Origin: Cohnella herbarum
GTDB lineage: Bacteria; Bacillota; Bacilli; Paenibacillales; Paenibacillaceae
Assembly (NCBI RefSeq): GCF_012849095.1
Contig: NZ_CP051680.1
Location: 5,115,501-5,179,500, forward strand
DNA: 64,000 nucleotides
Reading direction: 5' to 3'
Shown here in pieces: positions 41,815 through 51,424 of the stretch (the first letter of the stretch is position 1; each line of letters opens with the position of its first letter). Made by a program: the position numbers and the translations under genes. The notes beneath the pieces were generated by a model, which saw only the letters and a list, made by a program, of their open reading frames with translations, ran no database searches and was not told the origin of the DNA.

Positions 41815-44800
41815 TTAGTTGATCTTCTTCTTTCTGAATGGCATAGCGATTCTTAGTCCGATCAAGGCCATCAGAGCCAGCGCCATGTAGAAGGTCGAAG
41901 ATGCGCCGCTGTCTCCCGTCTTCGGAACATCGTCCAGATCGTCATCTTCAGGCGGTCGGGCATCAATACCGTCACCGTCACCGTTTCCGTTGTTGCCGTC
42001 AGGCGGATTGCCGTTGTCGGTTCCGTTGTCGCCACCGCCAGGTGGGTTGCCGTTGTCGGTTCCATTGTTATCGCCGCCAGGCTGGTTGCCGTTGTCGGTT
42101 CCGTTGTTGTCGCCGCCAGGCTGGTTGCCGCCGTCGGTTTCGTTGTCTTCACCGTCAGGTGGGTTGCCTCCAGGCAGGTTGTCAACAGGTGGGTTGCCGC
42201 CGCGGCTACTCGGTTGCATTGGAACGTCATGTCTGACGATATCGAAATCGACAGAGATCATTGGACTCGTGTACGTGTCATACCCGGGCATCGTTACAAT
42301 TAAATAGTAATCCGTTTCCGGGAATACCATGTACGCATAGAAGCCATTGGCGTCGCTATCCTGCTCCGGGCTCATGTTGTCGTGCGGCGGAAAATTCGGA
42401 ACCGGAGGAAGCGTTACTTTCGTACCCGGAATGCGCCCGTTGGCTCTATTCCGTGGCGTATCCGCATAATACAGCGTAACTTTGGCTCCCTCGATTTGCC
42501 CCGTGGTTATCCCCTTGATTGCATCGTAAACGGTACCGTATGGGTCGACCAATTCCTCGGAAATGTTCAGCTCTCCGTTTGCCTTCACGTCCAGTTGAGT
42601 CACTTTGAAGAGCAGTTCCTCGCCGGTATCGGCTTTATAGCGAACTTCCATGGTATACTTCTGCTCGCTCAGCCCTTCCACGGAGAAGGTACCGTTCGGC
42701 CCCATCGGAAATGCCTTGGGATGGCCGTTCTCTTGAATGTAATTTCCGTTTTCATCCTTCAAATAAATATACATATGGCTAGTAAACGAATTGTCGAATA
42801 ACGCTATTGTTCTATCCGACTGCTTGAACATAACGATCCCTACCGCCGTAATGTCCGCCGGAACGGTCTCGTCCGTCACGCCGCCGTCCACGTTTGCTTT
42901 TTGCGTGAACTCGATAGGGACGTCCTGCCCGCCTACCTGATAGACCTTCGTATACGTGATCGTATAGTCGGTATCCGCCTTGGCAGGGACCGAATATTCA
43001 CCGTTCTCGTCCGTCTGGATCGTCTGTTTCTCGCCTGTCTTCACGTCGGTTACCGTGATAGATGCATTCCGAATGACTTCTCCCGTGTTGTTGTCGCGCA
43101 GCACGCCTTCCAGATACGGGCGGGTATTGACAAAGCGGGCTTCGGCCACTGTTTTCTCCGGAATAGTGCCTGTACGAACGAGGCTTACGGGATCGGTCAC
43201 ATAGCCGTCTTCCGTGTAATCGTTCTGGGTCACTTTATATTGGAGATACGTCGGAAGTCCTTGCACGAGGAACGTCTGACCATCCGTAAGTTCGAAGGTG
43301 TCTCCGCTTGCGATCGTGCTTATGCTTCCGTCCGACTTCTCGTAGCTGTAGAATTCGGTCGCTCCCTCGCCCGTGAAGGTAATCGTGTACTTGAACAGCT
43401 TATTCTTGTCGTCGTCCTTGCCTTTAACCGTGTTGCCGATGAGCAGGCCGCCCTTCACGACTCGCACGTTCGTGAACCGAGCAACCTCATCCTTGCCTGT
43501 CATGACTCCGGAATAGTTAAGTTCCTTAGGAGTGGTCACGTACTCCTCATCTTCGTAGTTGTTCTGAGTCACCGTGTATTTCAGATCCTTAGGCAGACCC
43601 GCGATTTCCAGCGTCTCTCCATGCTTGAGCTTAAAGGTACCGCCGGACTTGATCGTACCCGGCGTATTCGTCGTGCCGTCCGACTTCGTATACGCGTAGC
43701 TACCATCCTTGCCTACCTCATCGAAGACGACGGTGTACTCGAACTCCTTGTTCTTATCGCCGCCGTTGCCCATGACCGTGTTGCCGATCGTCAGTTTGTT
43801 GACGGTCCGATCATTGACGAAGTCCGCCTTGTGGTTTCCATCCTTTTCTACGATTCCTTCGTACAAATAAACGTTCGGTGCGGTGACATAGTTGTCGCCG
43901 GCATAGCCATCCTGGGTCACCGTATAGGTCAGGCCTTCAATCAGCTTCGGAATTACCAGCGTTTGGCCGTCCTTTAGAACGAAGGTATCGCCGGACTTGA
44001 TCGAACCGATCGTACCGTCAGGCAGCGTGGTTTTATAACTGCCATCCTTGCCCACCCCGTCAAAGACGATCCTGTACGTAAAGTCTTTGTTCTTGTCCCC
44101 GCCGTTGCCAGTCACCAGATTGCTGATCGTCAGCTTGCCCGTGGCAGGCGTAGGGACAACGAGCGGATTATTCGAATCTACCTTGACGCCGTCCACCCAG
44201 ATCGGCTTACCCGGCGTATTCCCTACATACACCTGGTATACATGGGTGATCGGTAACCGCGTATCCGGATCAATGGCGGTCTCCTTCAATTCGTAATAAC
44301 CCGGGTCTGGGAAAAGCAGATTGAGTTTGCCGCCTGCATCCGTGGTTCCTTTGGCCGCTTGCGCACCGCTGTCCTTCTTGTAAAGCGTATATTCCACGCC
44401 TTGAAGAGAATTGCCGTAAGGGTCCACTTTTTTCAGCGGCAGCAAAGCATTGGAGCTGGACGCACCTGCTACGTCCGCGCTATCCAGCGTGCTCTCGCTT
44501 CTGGCGCTGACCGATTTCAGCTTGTCGTCGCCCATCAGCTTGACCTCGTTGCCCATCTTGTCGCCAGCTCTCGCTTTGGAAGGGTCAACCTCGGTCTGGT
44601 ATACGAACTGATAGAACTTATTCGGATCGGTCAAAGTGAATTTCAGAACTGTCGTACCGCCGTCGCCCGGTTCGGCTTCCGCCTGAACCTCACTATTAGG
44701 ATCGCTGAGGTTCAGCGCTGCGCCGTCCCTTTCCAGAGCGCCGCTCGCGGTCAGCTTAGCACGGTAGACCGCCATGCTTGGCGCCGTCAGCACGAGCTTG

Positions 44801-47685
44801 CCGCTACCATCCTTGCGCAGGTTCATACCCGCCCCAATAGTGTCTTGCAAATAAACGCCATTCTCCATGTTATAAGGCGGATAATAATTCACCGTCCATT
44901 CCAGCACGCCCTTAAACGGCTTTGTTACCGACTTGCCCAGCGCCTGAACAGGCACGATAACCTTGCGCTGTTCGGTGACGGTCTTCTCCACTCCGCCCCA
45001 TGTCATATGAAGGTCTGCTTTGTTATACATGACTTGCTTCGTTGTTCCGTTTGTCGTGTATTCCTCTAAGTACTTCTCCAATGCCGAATTGGAAGGCCTT
45101 GCCTTCACCAGAATGACGTAAGGACTTTCCAGCTTAGAAAAGGTGAAAGTACCTATGTTTCCGTTAGGAGAGAAGCTGACTACATGGGCATTAGTACCGG
45201 GCTCAATAAGTGATATAGCATCGTTTCTAATCCCGTATTCCGTGCCCGGACCATTGCTCGAAGAGCCTTTCCAGAGTTCAAAAGCCTTCCCATCGGAAAA
45301 CGGAACGAACTCCCAATCCGCCGGCAGAGTATCCACGAGCTTCACATTCGTGATGACTCGGCTACCGCCGTCCTTAGCCATTTCTTCCGTGTTGTATCCC
45401 GGCATATTCACCGACAGGCGGAAGGTCACCGTCTTGGTCGTCCGGTCATAGGCAGAAATCGTCCATGCTTCATTGCTATCGTTTCTAATATAGTCGTTAA
45501 TGTTATTTGTTTTAAAGTCTTCAAGCGTACCATCTGCCTTCAACGGCTTCGATGCAAAGAGCATATCCTTGTTCAGCATACGCAAGTGAAGATTGACGCT
45601 GTTTTCTGCCGGTATTACTTTTTCGCCGTCAAAGAGCAACGCCCGATTCTCGCGCGCTTTCTCTACATTGATATCCTGTCTGAAGAGGATGTCCGTGTTG
45701 GTCTCCAGTGCACGGAAGCTGAAGGATGCGGCCTTGTCGGTGGTGTATCCGGTCGCTTGGATCAAATCCGCCACCACTTCACCGTTCACTGTCAAAGGAA
45801 TAGCCTTCAAGGTCAAGGCGTTCGCGCTTTTGAGGGTACCTTTATGATACTGCTTCCAAAGCTGCGCGTTACTTACTCCGGCTTTGATTTTCGCAATCGT
45901 TTCCGCGCTCACCTCGCCGGTTGCGTCCACGGCGTTTTTCAGGACGTTCAGATTTCCGCCATGCACCAGCACGTCGTATACCACCGCATTTGGCAAAGCA
46001 TATTGCGGCGTCAGGCTGACTGTCCACGTGACTCCGCCGAGGCTGAAATCTTCCATCGAAACGGAGCCGCCCTTTGTAAAAGCGTGCGCGCCGATGGCGA
46101 CGATTGCCTCGTCGGTCACCGCGTTCGGTCTTGTACCGGTTATTACATCGTTGTTCTGTAAGCCGCCGGGAGTATCCAACTTCCAGTTGGCACGAGGGTC
46201 GATTCTGAAGTTCGAGCCGCTTTTCACCTTGGACTTAATGATCAGCTGAACTTTACCGTCAATATCCCCGAAGGAGTAAACGCTGTTTCCATCCGGAGTA
46301 ATCTCTTGTACTGCAGATGGCACGTTGTTCGTCCATGTCTGCCATGTGGCCGAAATAAACTCCAGCCCTGAAGGCAGTACATTAGTAATGGCAAAGTTAT
46401 TCAAACCTTGTTTGTTATATTGATTCACGACGACTGTCCATGTAATGGTTTCGTTCGGATGGTCGTACGAGGCGGAGGCCTGAATCCAATCCGGGGCAAA
46501 AGAAATCTCCTGGCCTGCCTCCGCCAGCTTATCGCTGTCATGTCTCAGTTCCACTTTGCCAAGCATGTCCCGATAGCTGCGACCAAGATTGCTCGGAGGA
46601 TTCCGATGCTCGTAATAGTAAGCTTCCTTCGGAATCCACGTCTTAAACTCAACCTTCGGATCTACGCCGGTATTCGCCGGGAAAATATAGCTGAGCTTAC
46701 CGTTGGCGTCGATATCCGGTTCTACCGCTATCTCGTTGACCTTGAAGGAATTAGGCACATAAATGCCGCGGACATTACCAAAACCCGTATTATAAGATGC
46801 AGGGTCCGTAAAAAACTTCTTCCCGTCGAGCGGCAGCTTGATCGTTCTATCAAACTCATCGAAAGCAGATACGGTTGACTGCCAAGTAATCGCTCCCTCG
46901 ACAAGTTGTGCGGCTTGAATTCCGCGATAACTATACTGATCCCACTTGACCATTCCCGGCGAGGTCAATGTGATGCCGTACGCCGCCGTGACGTCAGGGT
47001 TTTTGAGCTGGTAAACTCCCCCGAAAATCGTGATCGGCTTTGACTCGCCGTAATTTAATCCTGTCAGGTCCGAATTAGCGGTGGTTTCAAAGCCGAACGT
47101 AACCGCTCTTCCAACACCATTGAAAAAACCTTCATCTCCGTCAAATACAATCTTAATGCTGTTCGGAGTAAAATAAACCGAGCCAAGTTTTTTCGAGCCC
47201 GTTTCCGTCTGTGCCATTAAAGTCTTAGTATCCGTCGGTAATACCACATCATGGAAGAGTTCTATTCTCTTCAGTTCGATCCAGTCACCCTGTTGAATGT
47301 ACAGGTTGGGATTGGCATTAGTCGGATTAGAATCATCGCCATTTACCGGCACCTTGAGGCCTTCCGACTTAAGTGTAAATGGCTGTCGGCCCTGGATGGT
47401 GCCATTCGGGGCAACAACTGCGTTATTTTGCTTCACTTCCAGCGGAAAGGTTGGATTAGCCCCTAAGAACACCGCAGTTTTATCCGCTGGCACCGCCGCC
47501 AACGGCATGATAAGAGCACCCTCCGGGTCACCATACACCGATTCGGTTACCGACGACTCGGGAGCCGTAAATTCGGGCTCTTCCGGCTGATTCGCCGAAG
47601 CAGTAAACGTCACAGTCTGCAAAGCCAGCAAAATCGCCAAGCAAAAGGACAACACCGACTTGTACAAGATTCTTTTTCCTCTCAC
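41815..47685 (-). CDS. Large cell-wall-anchored adhesin with isopeptide-type domains
   Basis: 1956 residues. A signal peptide (FCLAILLALQTVTFTASA) is followed by about 1000 residues of beta-rich adhesin domains, a SpaA/prealbumin-like domain near 1080 (LPLKKVDPYGNSLQGVEYTLYK), three tandem DUF7601-like repeats near 1185, 1300 and 1412 (KLTIGNTVMGNGGDKNKEF type), CnaB-like domains from 1523 (LEGVLRDNNTGEVIRNASI), a Gly/Asn/Asp/Pro-rich spacer with GGDNNGTDNGN repeats at about 1825-1915, and the sorting signal VPKTG followed by a membrane helix and the basic tail RKKKIN. The signal deviates from LPXTG in its first residue. Domains of the SpaA/CnaB kind commonly carry intramolecular isopeptide bonds. 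It starts with GTG, or possibly TTG at 47667 behind AGAGGA. With the sortase it makes a two-gene surface-protein operon. Confidence 0.9.
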   Translation of the reverse strand: MRGKRILYKSVLSFCLAILLALQTVTFTASANQPEEPEFTAPESSVTESVYGDPEGALIMPLAAVPADKTAVFLGANPTFPLEVKQNNAVVAPNGTIQGRQPFTLKSEGLKVPVNGDDSNPTNANPNLYIQQGDWIELKRIELFHDVVLPTDTKTLMAQTETGSKKLGSVYFTPNSIKIVFDGDEGFFNGVGRAVTFGFETTANSDLTGLNYGESKPITIFGGVYQLKNPDVTAAYGITLTSPGMVKWDQYSYRGIQAAQLVEGAITWQSTVSAFDEFDRTIKLPLDGKKFFTDPASYNTGFGNVRGIYVPNSFKVNEIAVEPDIDANGKLSYIFPANTGVDPKVEFKTWIPKEAYYYEHRNPPSNLGRSYRDMLGKVELRHDSDKLAEAGQEISFAPDWIQASASYDHPNETITWTVVVNQYNKQGLNNFAITNVLPSGLEFISATWQTWTNNVPSAVQEITPDGNSVYSFGDIDGKVQLIIKSKVKSGSNFRIDPRANWKLDTPGGLQNNDVITGTRPNAVTDEAIVAIGAHAFTKGGSVSMEDFSLGGVTWTVSLTPQYALPNAVVYDVLVHGGNLNVLKNAVDATGEVSAETIAKIKAGVSNAQLWKQYHKGTLKSANALTLKAIPLTVNGEVVADLIQATGYTTDKAASFSFRALETNTDILFRQDINVEKARENRALLFDGEKVIPAENSVNLHLRMLNKDMLFASKPLKADGTLEDFKTNNINDYIRNDSNEAWTISAYDRTTKTVTFRLSVNMPGYNTEEMAKDGGSRVITNVKLVDTLPADWEFVPFSDGKAFELWKGSSSNGPGTEYGIRNDAISLIEPGTNAHVVSFSPNGNIGTFTFSKLESPYVILVKARPSNSALEKYLEEYTTNGTTKQVMYNKADLHMTWGGVEKTVTEQRKVIVPVQALGKSVTKPFKGVLEWTVNYYPPYNMENGVYLQDTIGAGMNLRKDGSGKLVLTAPSMAVYRAKLTASGALERDGAALNLSDPNSEVQAEAEPGDGGTTVLKFTLTDPNKFYQFVYQTEVDPSKARAGDKMGNEVKLMGDDKLKSVSARSESTLDSADVAGASSSNALLPLKKVDPYGNSLQGVEYTLYKKDSGAQAAKGTTDAGGKLNLLFPDPGYYELKETAIDPDTRLPITHVYQVYVGNTPGKPIWVDGVKVDSNNPLVVPTPATGKLTISNLVTGNGGDKNKDFTYRIVFDGVGKDGSYKTTLPDGTIGSIKSGDTFVLKDGQTLVIPKLIEGLTYTVTQDGYAGDNYVTAPNVYLYEGIVEKDGNHKADFVNDRTVNKLTIGNTVMGNGGDKNKEFEYTVVFDEVGKDGSYAYTKSDGTTNTPGTIKSGGTFKLKHGETLEIAGLPKDLKYTVTQNNYEDEEYVTTPKELNYSGVMTGKDEVARFTNVRVVKGGLLIGNTVKGKDDDKNKLFKYTITFTGEGATEFYSYEKSDGSISTIASGDTFELTDGQTFLVQGLPTYLQYKVTQNDYTEDGYVTDPVSLVRTGTIPEKTVAEARFVNTRPYLEGVLRDNNTGEVIRNASITVTDVKTGEKQTIQTDENGEYSVPAKADTDYTITYTKVYQVGGQDVPIEFTQKANVDGGVTDETVPADITAVGIVMFKQSDRTIALFDNSFTSHMYIYLKDENGNYIQENGHPKAFPMGPNGTFSVEGLSEQKYTMEVRYKADTGEELLFKVTQLDVKANGELNISEELVDPYGTVYDAIKGITTGQIEGAKVTLYYADTPRNRANGRIPGTKVTLPPVPNFPPHDNMSPEQDSDANGFYAYMVFPETDYYLIVTMPGYDTYTSPMISVDFDIVRHDVPMQPSSRGGNPPVDNLPGGNPPDGEDNETDGGNQPGGDNNGTDNGNQPGGDNNGTDNGNPPGGGDNGTDNGNPPDGNNGNGDGDGIDARPPEDDDLDDVPKTGDSGASSTFYMALALMALIGLRIAMPFRKKKIN
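41935..42215 (-). repeat. Low-complexity wall-spanning repeat inside the adhesin
   Basis: Tandem 36-39-bp units encode NPPGG/NQPGGDNNGTDNG-like peptides just before the sorting signal. Such flexible stretches span the peptidoglycan. The copy number is likely to vary between strains. Confidence 0.75.
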
Positions 47686-47994
47686 GCTCTAAACAACTCC
47701 AATCTATGCTTGAAAATTATTTTGTAAATTTTGTAGATAAAGCTGATGCATCGGTACCGCACTAAATCTCACACAGCCCTTTCTTACTATTATCACTTCA
47801 TCCTCTCCTTCGCTTTTTCGCCTTCAATAGCCCAAAAATAGACAAAAAACGGCATTATTCCGCAGTTTATTGTCAGTCTACCACCCAAATCTATACAGAA
47901 TCTGATAAGCTCCCCCCGCTCCAAAAAGGCCGAACAATCCAGTCGTTAACGCTTCACCGGAACAACGAAAAAGGATAATACTTTCTGGAATCGT

Positions 47995-48025
47995 CAAAAA
48001 CCCCCGAAGCAACGCTTCGGAGGTT
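47995..48025 (-). terminator. Intrinsic terminator upstream of the adhesin gene
   Basis: CCGAAGC and GCTTCGG (48004-48010, 48014-48020) with A-run at 47996-48000, that is, a T-run on the minus strand. It probably ends the XRE transcript 170 bp away. The rest of the 512-bp gap 47686-48197 has no gene I can support; the adhesin promoter must lie between 47686 and 47995. Confidence 0.65.
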
Positions 48026-48197
48026 CGATAAGCAAGATCGGATATTGTTCATAGACCAAGCGGATTTTCTGCGAAAGCTAAAACGCCGAGCTCTGTAACG
48101 ATTCTTCTTAATAAATAAAGACAAACAGCCAAAATGCTAAGGAGACCTTCCTTTAACCGTATAAGCCTCCTTGTTCATCCTATATAGCGGTCATCCA

Positions 48198-48650
48198 TTA
48201 GTCCTGTTTATACTTTTCTTTAAGGATACCGGAACCGATTCCTGCGCCGACCATTAAAATCAACGGTCCAAAATTCCATAAAAACTTTCCACCGATCAAT
48301 GTAATGTCCAGAGGAGTTATTTTGTTCAGAAGGAGGATTCCCAGTTTTACCGCTAGCAGAATAACACCGGCTAAAAACAAAACATCGAAAAATCCTTTTA
48401 ATCTCGGATAGGCCAACTTCTTGCCATCGCTTATCACCTTCTTGGTCAGCTCCTCATCGCTCCTTAATAATTCATCAATGGTTACGCCGAAGAGATCGCT
48501 CACTTTAATAATGATCTCGATGCTCGGATAGTTCTGGCCGTTCTCCCATTTCGAGACGGATTGTCGGCTTACGAAAAGCTTTTCAGCCAATTCTTCTTGG
48601 GACCATCCTTTGTTCTTTCGCTCGTTTTTTAACTTCTCTCCGAATATCAT
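48198..48650 (-). CDS. XRE-family regulator with C-terminal membrane segments
   Basis: 150 residues. Residues 5-60 are a Cro/CI helix-turn-helix (LKNERKNKGWSQEELAEKLFVSRQSVSKWENGQNYPSIEIIIKVSDLFGVTIDELL), a type common in Firmicutes. The C-terminal half has two hydrophobic segments (FDVLFLAGVILLAVKLGILLL and WNFGPLILMVGAGIGSGIL), so it is probably membrane-attached. The frame starts at TTG 48659, but the ATG at 48650 is preferred. Two CGGGTATA words, 16 bp apart in the leader (48669-48698), could be an autoregulatory operator. Confidence 0.87.
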   Translation of the reverse strand: MIFGEKLKNERKNKGWSQEELAEKLFVSRQSVSKWENGQNYPSIEIIIKVSDLFGVTIDELLRSDEELTKKVISDGKKLAYPRLKGFFDVLFLAGVILLAVKLGILLLNKITPLDITLIGGKFLWNFGPLILMVGAGIGSGILKEKYKQD

Positions 48651-48769
48651 TTTCAGCAATCACCTTCCTGCGTTCTATACCCGATTATGGTTATACCCGC
48701 CTTGAAAAGTAAAGATAGCTTTGGTTGCATTACCCCGCAACCTCAAGTTGCCGTCCCTATCCTATCCCT

Positions 48770-51196
48770 TTATTGCTCTACTTCAAACAAAGTTGTATCC
48801 AACGCCCGGATATAAGGCGTCCATTCTCCTGTCGCATACAGCAGAAGACGATGCATCGCTCGCGTGCATGCGGTGTAGAAGAGCTTGCGTTCGCTTTCCC
48901 GGTTGTAGGCTTGAGAAGAAGCATCGTAGATCAGCACGGCGTCGAACTCGACGCCCTTGGCGAGATAGGCAGGCATCACCGCCGCCCCCTTCTCGAAGGT
49001 AATCGTTTCTTTCGTAATGAGCCGCAGTCCCTCGCACCCTTGCGACGTTAATGCTTCATAAGCCTCGCGGCTTTCGGCTGCGGTTTTCGTAATGATGGCG
49101 ATGGAGTCGAAACCTTCGGCTTCCAGCGCCGCAAGATCCTTGATTATTCGCGCCGTCCGCTCTTCGCCGCTGCCAACCTTCGAGAGGTACGGCTTCCTTC
49201 CGCCCCTATCGAAGGGCACAATATGTTCGCCCGGCAGCAGCGACCTCGTAAACTCCACAATCTCGCGAGTCGAACGGTAACTTCGGACGAGGCGAATCAG
49301 GTTCGTTTCGTCTTCTCCGTATAGCCGGATCAAAGGCGAATCCGCCTCGTGCAAATTCGTTGCTTGGGGGAAGATCGCTTGGCCGAAATCTCCGAGCACC
49401 GTCATGCGGGCTCGAGGAAACAGCCGTTTGAGAAACGCGTATTGGAACGGCGAATAATCCTGGCCTTCGTCGACGAAGAGATGCCGCACCTCCGTGTTCG
49501 TCCGAATGCCTTCGATGAGTTCCTTCAGGTACAGGAACGGGGTCGCATCCTCATAGAATAATTCGAGTTTACCCAGCTTTTCTTTCGTTTGCTTACAGAT
49601 TTCCGACCAACGTTCCGGCACCTCGGATTCGTTCGGCATTTGACGAAAAGTCGCATCCTCATCGAACAATTGATCGTACAGCCCGATCGTATCTATGAAC
49701 TCGAATCGCTTCACGTCCTTCCTCAGCGGCTTGAAGCTCTCCTTCACGATCATACGGCGCAGCAACTCTTCTTCCTGGCCGGCAAAGTCGAAGACATTCT
49801 CTTCGCCCTGCTCCTTCCCGCGAAAATCTCCATAAGCTTCCACGTATTCCGAAGTAAAATCGAAGACTGCGTCTTCCCGTTGAACCTTCTTGAGCAGCTC
49901 GCCGTAAGCTTCCGCATATTGCTCGTTATCGAGGTAATCGAGTTCGTCTTGAACCCAAAGCGCCTCCCGTTCCTTACGCTCCAGCGAGGTCAGCTCTTGA
50001 AGCAGCCATTCCCGCAGCAGAATGACGCGGTTAGCCAAGCGGACGTTACTGTCATAGCCGTAAAATTGCGACTTCATTTGCTCCGCCGTAATTAACTCGC
50101 GATCTCGGAAACGGATCGCGCGGAATAGCATGCCTTCCTTCCCCAGCCACGACGCATAGCTTTGGAGAGCTAACAGATAAGCTTCCGACGCCTTATATTG
50201 AATTCCGCTCAGTCGCGCTTCATAATCTTGCGTCGATCCCGCCGTCAGCACATATTCGATCTGCTCGAACGGGTCTTCTAGACGAAACGCGGATCCTAGC
50301 CAATACGCAAGGTATTCCTGAAAGGTCGTCTGCTGCATGTTCTCCTCGCCGAGCTCGGGAAGGACCGTCGATACATAACTGTTAAACATCGGATTAGGGG
50401 AAAATAGAACGATCTGATCCGCCCTGAGCCTATCGCGGTGTTTGTACAACAAGTACGCTACGCGCTGAAGAGCCGCGGACGTCTTTCCGCTTCCGGCCGC
50501 GCCCTGCACAATGAGCATGCGGCTCTTGTCGTTGCGGATGATGGCGTTTTGCTCCTTCTGGATAGTCGCCACGATGCTCTTCATCTGCGCATCCGCGCCC
50601 TTGCCAAGCACCTGCTGAAGCAATTCGTCGCCGATCGTTATGCTCGTATCGAACACATTCCGGAGCTGACCGTCTCGGATCTGGTATTGCCGCTTCAGCT
50701 TCATCGTACCCGCGATTTGTCCGCCCGGCGTTTCATAAGCGGCCTCTCCCGGGGAATAATCGTAGTACAGACTTGCTATCGGCGTACGCCAGTCATACAC
50801 TAGGAAGCTCAGGCCGTCTTCGCCGACGAAGGACGATACGCCGATGTAAATTTGCTCGCTCAAGCTCAAGCCGTCTTCTTGAAAGTCGAAGCGCCCGAAG
50901 TACGGGGAAGGCAGCAGCCGCTTCATGTTTTTCCATCGCTGCATCCGTAATTTGTGGCTTCGCTCCCGTTCGGACAAAATCGCTTCTTGCTGCTTTATGC
51001 TATAGAAGGTTTCTTCGAAATCTTCGTGCGTGCTCGTATTGACCGTAACTTCCTCCCAGAACCGTTTGCGAATGTCCGTCGCCTGATCGCGCAGCCCGGC
51101 CACCTCCGGCTCTAGTCCGGCGATTGTCGATCGCAATTGTTCCGTAACCAGGTCTAATCGCTCTTGTTCCTGCTGCCAATCCTTCGCGTTTATCAT
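48770..51196 (-). CDS. helD: RNA polymerase recycling helicase-like protein HelD
   Basis: About 808 residues. UvrD-like superfamily 1 helicase: Walker A GAAGSGKTS near residue 231, a coiled-coil N-terminal arm (QEQERLDLVTEQLRSTIAGLEPEVAGLRDQATDIRKRFWEEV) typical of HelD, HLFVDEGQDYSPFQ (Walker B, DEGQD), and the late motifs KGVEFDAVLIYDA and LFYTACTRAMHRLLLY. HelD frees stalled RNA polymerase from nucleic acid. An ATG nine codons upstream has no ribosome-binding site and lies before the predicted transcription start; the ATG chosen follows GAGGAG. Confidence 0.9.
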   Translation of the reverse strand: MINAKDWQQEQERLDLVTEQLRSTIAGLEPEVAGLRDQATDIRKRFWEEVTVNTSTHEDFEETFYSIKQQEAILSERERSHKLRMQRWKNMKRLLPSPYFGRFDFQEDGLSLSEQIYIGVSSFVGEDGLSFLVYDWRTPIASLYYDYSPGEAAYETPGGQIAGTMKLKRQYQIRDGQLRNVFDTSITIGDELLQQVLGKGADAQMKSIVATIQKEQNAIIRNDKSRMLIVQGAAGSGKTSAALQRVAYLLYKHRDRLRADQIVLFSPNPMFNSYVSTVLPELGEENMQQTTFQEYLAYWLGSAFRLEDPFEQIEYVLTAGSTQDYEARLSGIQYKASEAYLLALQSYASWLGKEGMLFRAIRFRDRELITAEQMKSQFYGYDSNVRLANRVILLREWLLQELTSLERKEREALWVQDELDYLDNEQYAEAYGELLKKVQREDAVFDFTSEYVEAYGDFRGKEQGEENVFDFAGQEEELLRRMIVKESFKPLRKDVKRFEFIDTIGLYDQLFDEDATFRQMPNESEVPERWSEICKQTKEKLGKLELFYEDATPFLYLKELIEGIRTNTEVRHLFVDEGQDYSPFQYAFLKRLFPRARMTVLGDFGQAIFPQATNLHEADSPLIRLYGEDETNLIRLVRSYRSTREIVEFTRSLLPGEHIVPFDRGGRKPYLSKVGSGEERTARIIKDLAALEAEGFDSIAIITKTAAESREAYEALTSQGCEGLRLITKETITFEKGAAVMPAYLAKGVEFDAVLIYDASSQAYNRESERKLFYTACTRAMHRLLLYATGEWTPYIRALDTTLFEVEQ

Positions 51197-51223
51197 CTTT
51201 GCGACACTCTCCTCTTCGATCAT

Positions 51224-51252
51224 GTATAAAGAAGCTACCTAACGTTTGACAA
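51224..51252 (-). promoter_or_regulatory. Candidate helD promoter
   Basis: Minus strand: TTGTCA, 17-bp spacer, TTATAC. Transcription would start near 51217, giving a 20-base leader with GAGGAG before the ATG at 51196. Its -35 box overlaps that of the plus-strand promoter at 51246. Confidence 0.45.
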
Positions 51253-51274
51253 CCATGAATCCGCATGTTATGAT
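51246..51274 (+). promoter_or_regulatory. Strong orphan sigma-A promoter
   Basis: TTGACA, exactly 17 bp, TATGAT. This is one of the best consensus matches in the window, yet no gene on the plus strand begins downstream; a terminator follows about 110 bp after the predicted start. Confidence 0.7.
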
Positions 51275-51280
51275 AGTAAT

Positions 51281-51418
51281 ATAGATAGGATGCAGTAACT
51301 CTGTTTTGAAACAAAAATTTCTGGCAGTGGTTTTCCAATCATATCACGATGATTGCTTACTTGCAATCATTTATATACAGAAAAGAAGAACCGGAGCTCT
51401 ATGCCGGTTCTTCTTTTT
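51281..51418 (+). ncRNA. Putative small RNA between helD and the MocR-type gene
   Basis: A transcript from the promoter at 51246-51274 would start near 51281 and end at the terminator 51381-51418, about 138 nt long. Inside is a perfect 8-bp hairpin (ATGATTGC with GCAATCAT). The only open frame here begins with TTG, has no ribosome-binding site and runs through the terminator, so a coding role is unlikely. No known RNA family was recognised. Confidence 0.5.
51381..51418. terminator. Bidirectional intrinsic terminator
   Basis: AAAAGAAGAACCGG pairs perfectly with CCGGTTCTTCTTTT around a 9-nt loop. It serves the MocR-type gene on the minus strand and the putative small RNA on the plus strand. 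Confidence 0.9.
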
Positions 51419-51424
51419 GTTCAC

